DNA of 64,000 nucleotides from Trematomus loennbergii. Taxonomy: Eukaryota; Chordata; Actinopteri; Perciformes; Nototheniidae. Positions 1 through 11,981 of this stretch are shown here, one piece after another (the stretch's first letter is position 1; the number at the start of each line of letters is the position of its first letter). A program made the translations under genes and the position numbers. The stretch is from contig JAAOOA010000384.1 of the NCBI GenBank assembly GCA_012861695.1, positions 219,501-283,500 on the forward strand, in the 5' to 3' direction. The notes below the pieces were generated by a model. The model worked only from the letters and a program-made list of their open reading frames with translations, had not been told where the DNA came from and searched no databases.

Positions 1-806
1 GACATGTCATGGCCATTTCCACTGATCATAATTCCATTGTTGAGGTCTACAAGAATAGATTTATATTGTGCAATTTTCCAAACTCACATTGGTTTCTCAA
101 ACAGCATCTCTGTAAACTACTTGTATTCACTGAATTTCACTCTCTGCCTTTAACGGCTCGTTGTAGCTCCAATAGCTCCAGCCCCCACCCTCCCTGTGAG
201 CACAGTGTGCTCTGATTGGTCAGGACGTGTGAATCGCGCTGAGCTCCGTGGAGGTGTTGTTTCCTTGTTTAGGATACACAGCCAAACTCATCCTGAGCAC
301 ACACAAAGTCACAGCCGAAGTAAAAACAATAAGTGTGGCTTGATATTGAGTAAGAAAAAGGTTGATAAACGCTGTGAGAATGGGTCTGCAGAGAGAATTT
401 CGCCGCGATCCCAACTGTCTGTTATCAGCCTGCAGCCAGGGAGGAGAAATCAGCTGAGGCCTGCTCCCTGCACTGTGTGTGTGTGTGAGGACATCCGTGG
501 ATTGGTCAATTTGGACCAATCAGCGGGGGCTTAACGTAACGGCTCCGCGGACGTAACGTAACAGCTCCACGGATTGGTCCATTTCGTTCTGGGTACGGGT
601 TACGTCACCCCGTACCCGAAAGAATCAAATGGACAATGACGTATCTCCAACGAGGCGTTTTGGGGAGGTATTTTCTGTGTTAGAGTTTTACTCCCTACAG
701 GATGTACTTTGAGGGTTTGACTCTGCACACCGTTTACATGCATAAAAACCTTCATAACACACAAGGGACGGGTAATAACCGGAAAAGCATGACATGTCTC
801 CTTTAA
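1..806. mobile_element. TTAA-bounded MITE, family A (cut by window start)
   Basis: The sequence matches, in inverted orientation, the complete copy at 40086-41243. Its right end reads CATGACATGTCTCCTTTAA, matching the terminal motif TTAAAGGGCCCATGTCATG of that copy. The left end lies at or just before base 1. It has no transposase. A single copy of the motif GAATGGGTCTGCAGAGAG sits near 378-396 and is the ancestor-like form of the 17-bp array in the 40 kb copy. A TTAA target and a CCC/GGG-like end are typical of piggyBac-type elements, but the superfamily is inferred. Confidence 0.75.
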
Positions 807-959
807 GATTAAATTACATCCAACTTAACTTCAAAAGTCATACTGTATATTCATAAAAATATACCTCAGAAGATTTGAAAGTGTTTTTTAAGGAACAGAA
901 ACCGGTATTTTGATGATGGTAGGATGTTTATCAAAGTATTGGTGTAACACTGTTAATGT

Positions 960-1343
960 TGTCACGATCTGTCTGTGTTGTGTTTTGTCTTGTCTAGATC
1001 TGTCTTTGGTTTCCTGTTTTATTTTTGAAATTATTCACCCCGTCTTGCCTGTGCTTCCTGTCTGTGTGTTCCCTCCTACCTGTTCCCTCCTACCTAATTA
1101 CCTGATTGTGTTCACCTTGTGCCCCTGTGTTTTCTCCTCCCTCCTCACCTGTGTCTTGTTTGTTTCATTAGTCCTGTGTGCATTTAGGTTGCTTTTTCTG
1201 TTAGTCTTTGGGAGTCCTTGTTTGTTGTTGACTGTGTTCACGGGGGAGATAGTTCTGCTGTGTTTGTTACTTGTAGCCTTGAAATAAAGGTATTATCTGT
1301 TAAACCTGCATTTGGGTCTTTCCTGCTTCGCTCAACCCTGACA
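960..1343 (+). mobile_element. Solo LTR of a retrotransposon
   Basis: The 384-bp unit starts TGTCACG, ends CCTGACA, and is flanked on both sides by the 5-bp direct repeat AATGT (955-959 and 1344-1348). TG...CA ends plus a 5-bp target duplication are the hallmark of an LTR. An AATAAA-like polyadenylation signal lies near 1282. There is no internal gag-pol next to it, so it is read as a solo LTR left by recombination. The + strand is inferred from the AATAAA position. Confidence 0.75.
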
Positions 1344-2022
1344 AATGTATTACACATACACAAGATGCTGTTTTGACATCATAATGATGAGTCAATGAAT
1401 GTTTACTGTTTTGTGCTTTTAGTTGTGGGTTAAGTATGAGTTATTTTTGGGCGAAAGCCTAAAAGGGTTATCATGGGTTAAGATCAATTCACACAACAAA
1501 ATACTTAAAAAGAAAAACTCAACGAAAAAAAAATAAAATAAGGAACTGCCCCATAATAAACTTTATTTAGTAAATGTGATGGGATGTATTGCCAACAGCC
1601 ATGCAATTGCTCTGAGTTCTGAATGAATTGTATTGCAGAGCGACCTAAATCTAAGAAATACAAAATACTTGTGGGCAGTGGCGGCGCTAGGGGGTGGCTA
1701 CTTGCGCTCAAGCCCCGGATGTTTTCTGAAAAGCCTGAATGTTTCACTTGAAGCAATTTTTCACGTCTCGTGAGTAATGTGCAGTACCGGAGTCCAAAGG
1801 AGAGGCAGCAGCTGCGGGACAGTAGCCTGCGTACTGCTTAGCCTTCCCTGCCCTGAAGAAGAAGTGATCCTTCGTTAGCTTGAAGAGTCTGATTTATGTG
1901 CTCCGCAGTAGCCGGCCCGCTGCGAGGCTCCGGCGAGTTCACAGTTCATGAGCGTGTTCCTGTTTATCTGCAACAATGGAAATCACGCCGCAATGCACGT
2001 CGGGATATGGTGTTTATGCGAT
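1344..2022. repeat. Unannotated repeat stretch with a dispersed segment at 1764-1955
   Basis: 1349-1760 shows AT-rich sequence with nothing I recognise. 1764-1955 (from GTCTCGTGAGTAATGTGCAG) is about 90% like 52659-52845, so it is a dispersed repeat of unknown class. No supported coding region is present. Confidence 0.6.
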
Positions 2023-2069
2023 ATGAGTAGCAGTGTATCTGGATAATCCTGCTGGCTCTCTGTCTACAG

Positions 2070-2596
2070 CAGGGGTGTCAAACTCAATTTAATCTCGGGC
2101 CACATCAGCATTATGGCTGCACTCAAAGGGCCGGTTGTAACTTTAAGACTATTAAAAATACATATATAAATATATATAAAATAATGTATTATATTTCCTT
2201 ATTGCCTCTGCATTGGATTATTATCTGATAGGGTGATAACTTCATAATTAATTACGTCTGGAAGCATAAGTATAGGGCAAATAATTGACATTTAAATAAA
2301 AAAAGAAGTGACATTTTGAAAAAAGGAAGTGACATTTTGAAAAAAGGAAGTGACATTTTGAAAAAAGGAAGTGACATTTGAAAAAAAGAGTCAAATTCTG
2401 AGAAAAGTGCACAGTCTAAGAAAAAAAGGCATATTTGAAGAAAGAATTTTGAGAAAGTCTAATTGAGATGCATTGTGGGACATGTGCAACGTGCTTCTGT
2501 AAATCATGTACCCGTATAATAAACATATAGTATTCTTTGCAGGCTCTTGTGGGGCCACAGAAAATGAAGTCACGGGCCTTGAGTTTGACACCACTG
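2070..2596. mobile_element. Non-autonomous hAT element
   Basis: The ends are inverted: CAGGGGTGTCAAACTCAA on the left and TTGAGTTTGACACCACTG on the right. The flanks form an 8-bp target duplication, GTCTACAG (2062-2069) and TTCTACAG (2597-2604), 7 of 8 identical. The paralogous site near 8985-9012 lacks the element and shows CTTCTACAGAG uninterrupted, confirming insertion. The inside holds five tandem copies of a 21-bp A-rich unit (about 2300-2390) and no transposase. Confidence 0.85.
2300..2390. repeat. 21-bp tandem repeat inside hAT element
   Basis: Four to five head-to-tail copies of GAAGTGACATTTTGAAAAAA, nearly identical, lie inside the hAT element. Confidence 0.85.
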
Positions 2597-3784
2597 TTCT
2601 ACAGAGTCTCCTCTGACACACTGATCCACCTCCTCACCTTCAGAACCACATTCACTGAACCTCTCTATGCTGGGTTTGGGTTCAGGTTCAGGTCTGGTTC
2701 CTCAGTGTCTCTGGTTCCTCTGCAGGTCTGAGAGTCTCTCCTGACGACAGAAACTGACTGCAGATCAGCTGCTGAAATCAGTTCAGTGTGTTCACCATCA
2801 CACACACATCTGTCTCACACTCAGACACAAAACATTTATCTGATTTCATCCCTACGGCTAACATCATTTTTAAACTAACAAATAAATAAAATTTCTACAT
2901 TTACATTTGCTTGTTCTATATTTAGTTGTCTTGTGTGGGTTCAGAGAAACGTGTGATGTTCTTCGGGGTAACGGTGTGTTTCCTCTGGTCTCCTGTGGTG
3001 CCTTGTATCCTCTTTGAGCAGCGTCAGTGTTTGCTGCCATAAACTGATTCTGAATCCAGTTTGAAGCCACATGTTTACCATATGCAGTGTGGTATAAAAT
3101 AATCAGAAATACTTTCTTTGTTTTGATTGAAAAGATGACGTATTGTTTTTATAATGGTACGAAACATCTGAAAACCAATTGCCTTCTTTAGCTTCCTCTT
3201 GAATAATACTGTAATGTAATAAATATAAAACTGATCATTTTCTTCTAATGTTTCAAATTATTTTGAATAACATATTTTCTTTTTATTCTGAGGCTGAGCT
3301 TTTGTTTTGTCATAAAGTAAAACTAGCACCAGAATCACTTCACACATCTTCTAACACCCCCCCTACTGGTTATACTACTACATATATTTTGAAGGATTAA
3401 ATGCTAAAACATATTTGTGGAGAATATTCCATAGGCGCGTTCACACCAAGTACTTTGCAGTACTTAGTTACGGCACTCAGTGCCCCGGCACTTTTTACCC
3501 CAGGGCACTTAGTACCAATCGCGTTCACACCGGAGTACTTTTCCCTGAGGGAAGATTACGCAAATGAGTCGCTGACGTCACTTCTTCTTCTTCTGCTTTG
3601 GGTTTACTGGCAGGCCACAAACCACTTCACGGCGAGTACAGTAGGTGGCGGTATGCACCTTAAAGTTGTTTGCAATCCGCTACAAAAACAAGAGAAGAAG
3701 AAGAAGAAAAACTTCCCGCGTATACTGCGACGCCCACCCACTCGCTGTACATTAGGCAACGTTGTTTACCTTCCGACCTCAGAC

Positions 3785-4141
3785 ATGATGGAGATGGAGT
3801 CGACTGAAGTTGTGCTGTTTGTGCTCATGTTATACAGCTTTGTAACTGAGTTAATGCAGCCTGAGCAACTTGCGTACAATAACAAAACAAGCCGAGCACG
3901 AGTGGTGGTGGAGAACGCTTTTGGCAGACTGAAGGGCAGGTGGCGGTGCTTGATGAAAAGAAACGACTGCAAGATGGACAAGATCAAAATCCAGGTGGCA
4001 GCATGTTGCATATTACATAACCTTTGTGAAAGTAATGATGAGTACAGGGACGAATGGACTGCCTTACCGGCGACCCAGCTTGATGGGCCAGCGCCAGCCA
4101 TTGCCGAGGCTGGGGGCAAGACACTCGCACAGCCCTTATGA
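3785..4141 (+). pseudogene. Harbinger transposase remnant (N- and C-terminal pieces fused)
   Basis: This is a 118-codon open frame starting MMEMESTEVV and ending in the C-terminal part of a HARBI1-type nuclease. The segment RARVVVENAFGRLKGRWRCL matches the region around the last acidic residue of the DDE catalytic triad (the E of VENAFG). The two aspartates that should lie upstream are absent, because the N-terminal start is joined directly to the last catalytic block. The usual length is about 350 residues, so roughly two thirds is missing and the protein cannot be active. An AATAAA signal lies at about 4187. It sits in the left half of the element and converges with the accessory gene remnant. 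Confidence 0.75.
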
Positions 4142-5081
4142 GGTATCTGAACAGCGTATAAATTGTACATTGTAAACATTTTGACAATAAAGCTGATCTT
4201 TTGTACAGTGCTTTTGTTTCTCTCTTTTATTTTCCAGTCAAGACAGGCAACATTACAATAGTGTACAGTGTGGCAATATAATAACAATAAACTGTGCCAG
4301 GTGTGTTGTATGCACAGTAAATAGGCTCAGCAGCAAACCCACCTTTATTATTTATTATATATCTTCCTGAGACCCACTGCATCCGTCTGCCATAAACACT
4401 ATGGAAACATACATGTTAGTTTCGGCCCATAGTGGACTCCATTTTGTGTTGTGTAAAATGGGGGGGGGAATTAAAAGTTTGCAAATCCCCATGTCCTCCT
4501 CAGAGGACAATCATAAAAACATTTAGTTTTAGGTCAAATAATATTTAAAATGATATCAATTATCATATTTGTGTATGTGCCCCTGCCATTCCCCCACAAG
4601 GTTGCAACCTTGATGATAAATAAATGACAAATAAAGCTTCGCCAGTTTATAACCGATGAAACATGATGGTATCAGAATAATCACTTACATGTGATGTATA
4701 GGATGCTACACAGGTCACTAAAGATAAAGTGTCAGGAGAGATAAGCAAGATCCAGGATCTGTTTAATCGCCATGTAGGTTCTCTTTATTGCACTCTCAAG
4801 ACATAACAGTAAATAGAAGTTCACATTTTTAATGTAAATAAAATAGAAGTTGTACATGTAAGTTAACATTATCAATATAAAATAAAGTGTCAGTTGTATC
4901 AAGACTATATAATAACAGTAATAACAATAATATAAAATAAACTGTCCCAGGTGTAGGGATAGGCTCAGCAGCATACACACCTTAGTGCAAAGTTGTGTGT
5001 CAGTATTAATAAAAACAATACAAAATGAACTGTCCCAGGTGTAGGGATAGGCTCAGCAGCAGACAGTGTTAACAGTGGCAA

Positions 5082-5336
5082 CTATAGGGAGGAAGACCTG
5101 TTGGCTTTCACTAGCTGGGAAAGCACTTCCAGAAACCCATTCTGAAAAGTGGTTTGTCGCTCATCCTGCACCGACACTTCATCCTGGTGCTCCTGGCGCT
5201 CCATCTGCCGCTTCAACACTTCAGCCTGGCGCTCCATCATCGTGAGCGTCTTGTCCTCCGTTTCCTGGGCCTTGGTGAACAGCACCATCTGATCCCCCTG
5301 CATCGACTCTTTCACCACGGCACGCCGGTCCTCCAA
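5082..5336 (-). pseudogene. Harbinger Myb/SANT-like accessory protein, C-terminal remnant
   Basis: This is an 84-codon frame on the - strand, rich in Glu, Gln and Arg, with a coiled-coil-like run (TMMERQAEVLKRQMERQEHQ) and the tail FLEVLSQLV. Such a helical tail follows the DNA-binding Myb/SANT domain in the second protein of Harbinger elements, which helps carry the transposase to DNA. The Myb domain itself is not visible upstream. The assignment rests on position and style of sequence, not on a catalytic motif. Confidence 0.5.
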
Positions 5337-6282
5337 CGCCTAGACGGTGTCAAAGAAATTCACATCCCGTGCCCGCTTTCCTAAGAGGGAAAATAAGCAA
5401 GATACAAGATCTGTTTAGTCGCCATGTAGTTTTACAACATACTAGGAATGTGTTTACAAGTCAACATTGGACAGGGAGCAGGCCGGGACAAGACAGTGTA
5501 CACAATGCAGGTGTATAGTAGAAGATAATATAGGATCAAATAGCATAAAATATATATATATACACACACACACTGAGTGTGTGTGTGGAGCTGCCGCTCA
5601 AAGTGCCCTTATTTTTTGTTTTGAATTTTTGAAGAGTGCTTCAAAAATACAAAACTAGTCATGTATGCTACTGGACAAAGTAGTCCTGTAGCATACAGGA
5701 CTACTTTGTTTGTAGTCCTGTATGCTTGAACTTTGTTTAATGTTGTTGAGGCAAGTTTTCTTACCGGAAGTCATGTGACCTCTAGCCCGGATGTTTACAA
5801 TGTTTGTGAGAGAGTAAAAAGGCGCGAACATTTGTAAATGCCGGTCTAGGCGAATACATTTTCACGCTGTTTCATAATTGTACCAAGAAGGAAATAAACG
5901 TGATTGTGAACATCAGTTCGATGCGTAACGTTCTTTCAAGACCAAGTTACAGTGTGTGTACCTCTGCGTTTGGTTGCTGGTAAGGGGGACGAGCAAGCGC
6001 TGTGATCTGGAAGGGAAAGCTTGCTTGTTTCTAATCCTGAGAGTTGTCCATCCTCGCCTGAAACACACGATTAGTTCCATAAGTTAGTGAAGCAAATTAC
6101 AGAAACACTGCACAGTTATTCACAAGTCAAAACGTGAAAAAAAAAAGTCAAAGCGGCCGAGAATATCTTGCTAGCTAGATGTTATTAGCTAGCTCGGGGC
6201 CGGTGTTAGCCAGTTCAGCCTAGCATGGCTAGCTTGATCTACTGAGCAAATAAAAGTACATCTGAGACCATTATTGTGCAGA

Positions 6283-7428
6283 TTAACCTGTTAAGCACCA
6301 AGCCTGTTTTTCATGTTTCAGGCTCGAAAATGACATGTCCAAAACAAATGACTACAACTTAACTTCTAAAAGGGTTATATGAATAATTTCTTTTATCAAA
6401 GCAAGGTTACATCTGTGAGTTGGATGTAGAAGTGTCAGAATCAATATAAATGTTTTTTATTTTAAAGAAAATTTACATAGTAAAAAACTGTGTCCGTCCA
6501 AAGATTATTTTTTACAGATAGTGAAAACTACCCTTGGATGATGGGTTAGTAGACTAAAAGCTTTAGGAATCCAAAGTACAACATATAATAAGTACCCTGT
6601 ATCAAGATTGATGCAAAACAAGGGACATTTGACCTTTTTAGAGATGTTTAGCCAAAACCACCCCACCTCTGAGGTGATTTGGGTGAAAATGTTTTTTTTC
6701 CATATCTCTGGCCCCCCTTGCTCGATTTTGATGGTTGACACCTCTTTCTGACCATTAGAGCCAATAGAATGGAAGGGGGAGGCTCACACACATACTCATT
6801 GTGAAGAGAAAAGGTGAGGGCGCGCATGTAAATGTGGAGCAGAGTGGAGCTACATTCTAGCTCTGGCATTTGGAAACAAAAAGCAGTTTTATTGCTTATG
6901 GACTATCAGAAATAATTTCAAAGAGGGCACAGACGCATTGGATGAACCTATGGATTAACTGCAGCATGGTTTTTTTCGTTTTAATGCCATTGAAGACCAG
7001 TTTTAACCAAGGTAAGCCATGTTAGCGTTTCTAGCTACTTAGCTCCACATGTTATGATGTACGCTTTCGTTTATAGCGTCGCAAATGTTTATCACTGAGT
7101 GTTGAGGTGGGCACCCCTAGATTCAGTGTCTCCAGGACACCAAAAACGAGTGGTTGGCTGTGCATCTAGGATAAGTAATAAGGGATTTATTGTGAGTTTA
7201 AGTGCCGTTTTAGGTAAAAAATGTTCGCTCGTGGATAATACAGAGGCTGAGTGGGGTTTTTTTTCAGAGGCATTGTGGGTTTTTTTGAAAAAAAAATTAA
7301 AAAGATCAGTTAGCTGAGTTTCTTCCCGTTACATGGATATAAAACATTCATAGTTTTATTAAATATTAAGATTCCTTAGACGTTGTTTCCTGCAAATGAC
7401 GCGGGGCGGATGGTGCGTAACAGGTTAA
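6283..7428 (-). mobile_element. TTAA-bounded element, family B, copy 1
   Basis: The element is flanked by TTAA (6283-6286 and 7425-7428), with ends CCTGTTAAGCACC and GGTGCGTAACAGG. Three further copies lie at 20816-21980, 22408-23581 and 45732-46886; this copy and the 45.7 kb one share orientation, the other two are inverted. All are about 1.15-1.17 kb and lack a transposase. TTAA targets suggest a piggyBac-mobilised non-autonomous family. This copy sits inside the Harbinger element and is therefore younger than it. Confidence 0.85.
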
Positions 7429-7965
7429 AACCCCAGTGCATGTAGTTGATTTTACCTTCGTCGTGGTCGCCCACTGAATCTGCCGTTTGATCGGCCTCCC
7501 ACACCATCGTGCCCGAATCGAAGGTCGATGCTGTCCCGGAGAAAAGGTCTGTGGCCTAGCAGAGCATCCAAGCGCTTGTACCATTTACTGGTCTTCCGGT
7601 CGTTACCACACCGACACCTCCTCATCACTCCACCGCTTCGATTATTTATTGATGCTTGCCATAACTGCTTTCAAAACAAACTACTCTCCGTTGGTGCGCT
7701 GGGTTTTTGTAGCGAGCAAATAAAATGGCGGCTCTACAAAACATTTCAGAGTTTTACGGGGCGCGGTTTGCAATTCGCCCAGCCAATCAGAACTGGGGCA
7801 CTTTTTTCCCCAAGGAAAGTACGATCTCTCAGCAGGCACTAAAAATGGGGGTAAAAGTTCCCGAGATTAAGTACTCTTTTTGGTGTGAACGCGACATAAG
7901 GGGTACTAACGGAACTAAACGCGAAAAGTACGGTGAAAAGTACTCCGGTGTGAACGTGGCTCATA

Positions 7966-8870
7966 ACACCACAGTGAAGTGCTAACAACACACTTGGATG
8001 CTCTCCTTTCGGTTATAGTTCAACACTTATTTTGAACATTTAACATTATTATGGTGGTTTTAAAATAATAAATGAGTCCCCTGTTGGACAGTTGTGTGTC
8101 ACGTTAAATGTGTTAAAATACACATTTCTTCTGTATTTTATTTCCACATTTATTTATCCTTTTAATGTATTTATTAATACATATATTTATACATTTATGT
8201 TTCTATCAGTTTATACTTATGCCATGTTCTGTCCTCCATACTATCCCCTTCACTGCTGTTCAATCCACCTTTAGTTCCACATCAGTTATTAGATTTGGTT
8301 TAAACATGTTAGATTATTAACCTTTAAATGTATAAGCCCACCCTTTGAATCAGTGATAGGTGTAAATACAGCAGCCGCTTTGGAGCAAACTCCCCTCTCT
8401 CCGGCAGCAACAGGAAATGCCGTAACCCTTCGTAACAATGGTTTCAAATCAGCATCTCTCGGATAAAACATTTGGATACAAAAAAAAAAAAACTCCAAAA
8501 ATCTTAAATTGTGTTTATTTTTTTTGTAAAGCTCTTTTCGTTTTAAAACCTTTTAAGCTTCTTATTTTTTTTCAACAGTCTGTAAATATACACAACTTTA
8601 TAATATAATGCACCATTTACCGTTTTCTAGACTATACATGGGGGATCCTGAGTTAAAAACAATACGAGGGAACAGGAAGTTGTTAACATCTGTATGAAGA
8701 TATTAAACATCTATCTTGTTGATCAGTAAATGTTGGAACTGTTTGTAAGCAGCGTGTTTCCTGACGGACGCACACACGTTGGTCGGTCAGGTGGAGCAGC
8801 AGGTGAAGTCAGGTGATGCAGACTCTCTTGATAAAACACTCCCCCTCCACACTCGTTGGTTTGGAACTGC
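7966..8870. repeat. Segment R continuation and unassigned repeat
   Basis: 7966-8290 resumes segment R after the Harbinger insertion and matches 37112-37440 closely. About 8310-8360 (CCCACCCTTTGAATCAGTGAT) matches 42297-42320. 8360-8870 shows no gene, only AT-rich sequence. Confidence 0.55.
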
Positions 8871-8874
8871 ACTT

Positions 8875-9480
8875 AAAGGTCTCCTATTGTACTATTTTTA
8901 AGCATATTATAGGTCTCAGATATAAAAAACATGTCTCTGAAGGGTTTTGCTCCCCTCTGGTAGAGTAGCAGTGTATCTGGATCTTCCTGCTGGCTCTCTC
9001 TCCTTCTACAGAGTCTCCTCTGACACACTGGTCCACCTCCACACCTTCAGAACCACATTCACTGAACCTCTCTATGCTGGGTTTGGGTCAGGGTTCTCGT
9101 TTTGTGTTGATTCCTCTTCGGTGTCTCTGTGTCCTCTGCAGGTCTGAGAGTCAATTTTCACACTTATATATAGGCTACATATACTGATATACTATGTCAA
9201 ATTTCTAAATTAAATTATGTGAAACGAGATGCTGACTGCAATGATCCACAGAATATTTTTTCGTTCTTGTTTTGATTGAGAAAATCACATTCTGTTCGTC
9301 AAATGATGAGCAACATTTGAAAACAATTAGTTTGGTAATTTCTATGACTTTTGAATTATTCTGTAATGTAATGAGAGTTGTACTGTCCTATATTTGTTAT
9401 GTTTCTAAAGACTTCTAATAAAATATTTTATTTTATCTTTATTGCAATCTTTTGTTTATTCGTTTGCTTTTGTCTTTCCC
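8875..9480. repeat. Truncated family C MITE end plus segment R, copy 2
   Basis: 8875-8952 is the left end of a family C element (TAAAGGTCTCCTATTGTAC, compare 31924). 8965-9480 is a second copy of segment R, lacking both the hAT and the Harbinger insertions found in copy 1, so it serves as a natural empty site. Confidence 0.65.
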
Positions 9481-10599
9481 ACGTTACGTATATGTTTATT
9501 TATGTAGCACATTCAAAGACAGCACATTTTGAATAAAGTGATTCACAAAGAGATCAAATAAAAGTCATGGAAAAGAAGACCTGGTCCTATGAACTCATGT
9601 ACCCTTCATCGATTCCCAATGTGTTTTCTATATGTATTATATGATATTAACACGTTCCTTTACTATACCAATTCAACTGTTACTGATAAATAATTGTGGG
9701 TTATTAATTATCAATACATATATCTGGTGCCCTCTGTGAGGCCCAATGTGAAGCAGAGTTTTTACGGAGAATTTCTTTTTTAGATAAAATTGTAAAAGAG
9801 ATTTCATAGCCTAAACTCAGAAGAACGACGTAATAAAGTTTCAATAGATTGCTCTTGTTAGCGCAACACAGAGAGTAAGAAATCCACTATTCCGTCGAAA
9901 ACCCATCACACGTTTAGAATGAGAAAAAGATTGTCTGAGACCACCCACCAACACCGGTGCACAATGGAAATTTGTGCACAAAATGTCAGAAACTGTTGCA
10001 AGGAAGTTCTTCCGTCAGCACGGTCTGGACTTGGCTGAAGCTGCTGTCTGCAGGTCGACAATTTGATGGTCTTTGTGGTCCTGACGTTGTTTGTGTGGAA
10101 TAAGGAGGGCAACGCAGGGCCTGTGGAGGAGAACTGTAGGCCCAGATGCTTTGGCACAAGCTGACAAAACATTACAAGATCAATGTAGAGATAACATGGG
10201 GGGTGGAACTCTTTCTATAAAGTGAGGAAACAGACTCACTGTCTTCAGTTCAATTCTGTTTTTTATTAGAGAACAATGCATCAAACTCTGATTGTCTGCA
10301 GTGACTTATTTTTTTAACCTGAGGAGACTCTAATATCCTGCCCTGATCTCACAAGTGTTAGATCTCACAGGATTAGTGTAGTGGGTCTTGTAGTTGTAAA
10401 GATATAAACTAATACTTCCGTCATTTCCAACAGGTGCCTGAGCGAGGGCCAGGGTCCACTTGGAAAAATATTTTAGCTAGTAAAATAGTTAATTCATCCA
10501 TTTAATAACCTCAAATGTGTTCTATAATCTATTAAAAATGTCACGTCTTTGAAGATTACACAACAATAAAATCCAACAAAGGTAATCAACATGTGAAAC
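9481..10599. other. Intergenic, no gene seen
   Basis: About 9505-9580 resembles the 3' tail of a fish LINE or SINE (GCACATTCAAAGACAGCACA style). The 88-codon minus-strand frame at 9906-10172 is unrecognised and I do not call it a gene. Confidence 0.5.
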
Positions 10600-10740
<141 letters not shown>

Positions 10741-10980
10741 ATTGGAGTCAGGACTCAGAGAGAGACGAGGAGAGCTGGAGCTTTGATGCCAAACACTGAC
10801 GGTTTATTTGGAGCTTCGGCCGGAGAATTCACAAGACATGTCACGGGCCACAAGTTGACCACAGGGTAGAGATGCCAAATCACTTCTGAAGAACCCTCCT
10901 GTAGCTCCAGGTTTTAACTAGTTCAGAGTGTAATAATCAACATTCTTCAATAGATAGACTAAACAGCTGAGGACACTGAA

Positions 10981-11973
10981 CAGGCCCGGTTCCAGAACAA
11001 AATGACTCAGGGTGCATCTGAGATTAGAGAGGGTGCAGTGGTAAAGTGCTATTTTTATAAGTGGACCTAACACCCTCTAGGGGGGTCCTCACCTCCTCTA
11101 GGGGGGTCCGGGGGCATGCTCCCCCGGGAAGATTTTTTTTTAAATATTGAAGTTAAAAGCATCAATCTGGTGCACTTTGAGAGCAACATTAAGAGATCTA
11201 TGGATACATCTCAACACCCATATGAAACAGAACTGGAAACAGATTTACTTTTTCTTTATGGATATTTTACAAATCACTCCCCTTTTAAGACCGAAATGTC
11301 AACAGGCATAGCAGAAGATGGCATCTTTTTTACAGGAATATTCCAGCCAATCTCTGTTTTTAAATCATGAGCTGCAAAATGAGCGCCTTACCCCACTGTA
11401 CAGGCGAGTTGGGTACTTTTTTAAATATACCTGGGCAGGCTCTGTTTAGCCGAGGTCCTCTGGCACTTGCGGGCCGCCGAGGGGTGGCGGTGTTTGGGGC
11501 AACGAAGACGGCTGCGGCTGCTCCGCCTCCGTGGGCGAGGCGGGCAAAGCCCGCGAGTCGGGCGGGAGGACGTTAGTGTCCACGACAGTGGCCGCGGGTA
11601 ACGTAATGTCCCCATGATCTGAACTGTTATTACCTGCAGTAGATGCAGTGTTACTGCTGGTGATAAGGGCTGGTTGTTTTAACCATTTTCTGATGTCCAT
11701 CATTGACTGCTGTGTCAGCACTTTGCAAATGACGAACGTGCAGGACATAATTACTTTACTTACCGTTTAAATTGACCAAATAAATGCAGCAGACAATGTT
11801 ATTTAACCACAATTAAAATTGTTTTAATTTCAACTATTATTATTATTACTACTATTATTATTATTGTTATTATATATGTAATATTTTTTACTTTTAATTT
11901 TTCAAATGAGGGTGCATAACGACTCAACTGAGGGTGCAATGCACCCTTATGCACCCCCGTAGAACCGGGCCTG
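10981..11973 (-). mobile_element. Internally deleted hAT element D, copy 1
   Basis: The ends CAGGCCCGGTTCCAGAAC and GTAGAACCGGGCCTG are inverted repeats, and the 8-bp target duplication ACACTGAA is perfect (10973-10980 and 11974-11981). A second copy lies inverted at 19681-20737. Both keep only the 5' coding part of a transposase (see 11446-11748), so they depended on an intact relative to move. Confidence 0.92.
11446..11748 (-). pseudogene. hAT transposase N-terminal fragment with TTF-type finger region
   Basis: The minus-strand frame contains MDIRKWLKQPALI, a start typical of hAT proteins related to the ZMYM/KIAA1586 group, followed by a Ser/Pro-rich linker. Beyond the end of the open frame, in other frames down to about 11370, the sequence still spells pieces of a KYPTRLYSG-type zinc-finger block, so the frame is broken there. 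The same start (MDIQKLLKQ) and the same block (CLYSGVRSFCSSWYK) occur in copy 2 at 19849-20145. The catalytic and dimerisation domains are missing. Confidence 0.65.
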
Positions 11974-11981
11974 ACACTGAA

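Larger units (their letters stand above)
2023..3430. repeat. Dispersed segment R, copy 1 (left part)
   Basis: The stretch from GTAGCAGTGTATCTGGAT onwards is repeated at about 8965-9480, and its right portion (2810-3430) at 36245-37105. Copy 1 carries a hAT-like insertion (2070-2596) and ends at the Harbinger insertion at 3434, resuming at 7966. Other copies give empty sites for both insertions. The biological nature of the segment is unknown; no conserved protein is apparent. Confidence 0.65.
3434..7962. mobile_element. PIF-Harbinger transposon, internally deleted, with nested element
   Basis: The terminal inverted repeats are GGCGCGTTCACACC (left) and GGTGTGAACGTGGCTC (right), with AGTACTTT-rich subterminal repeats at both ends. 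The flanking trinucleotide ATA (3431-3433 and 7963-7965) is the 3-bp target duplication expected for this superfamily, and segment R at about 37105 shows the empty site. Two convergent remnants match the two-gene layout of Harbinger elements: a transposase piece on the + strand (3785-4141) and a Myb/SANT-like accessory protein tail on the - strand (5082-5336). A TTAA-bounded element (6283-7428) is nested inside. About 40-bp copies of a CCCAGGTGTAGGGATAGGC motif recur near 4289, 4940 and 5026. Confidence 0.85.

Noticed and set aside
910..1287. 125-codon hydrophobic frame as a membrane protein
   Set aside because: It lies inside the solo LTR, is C/T-rich, and has no conserved features.
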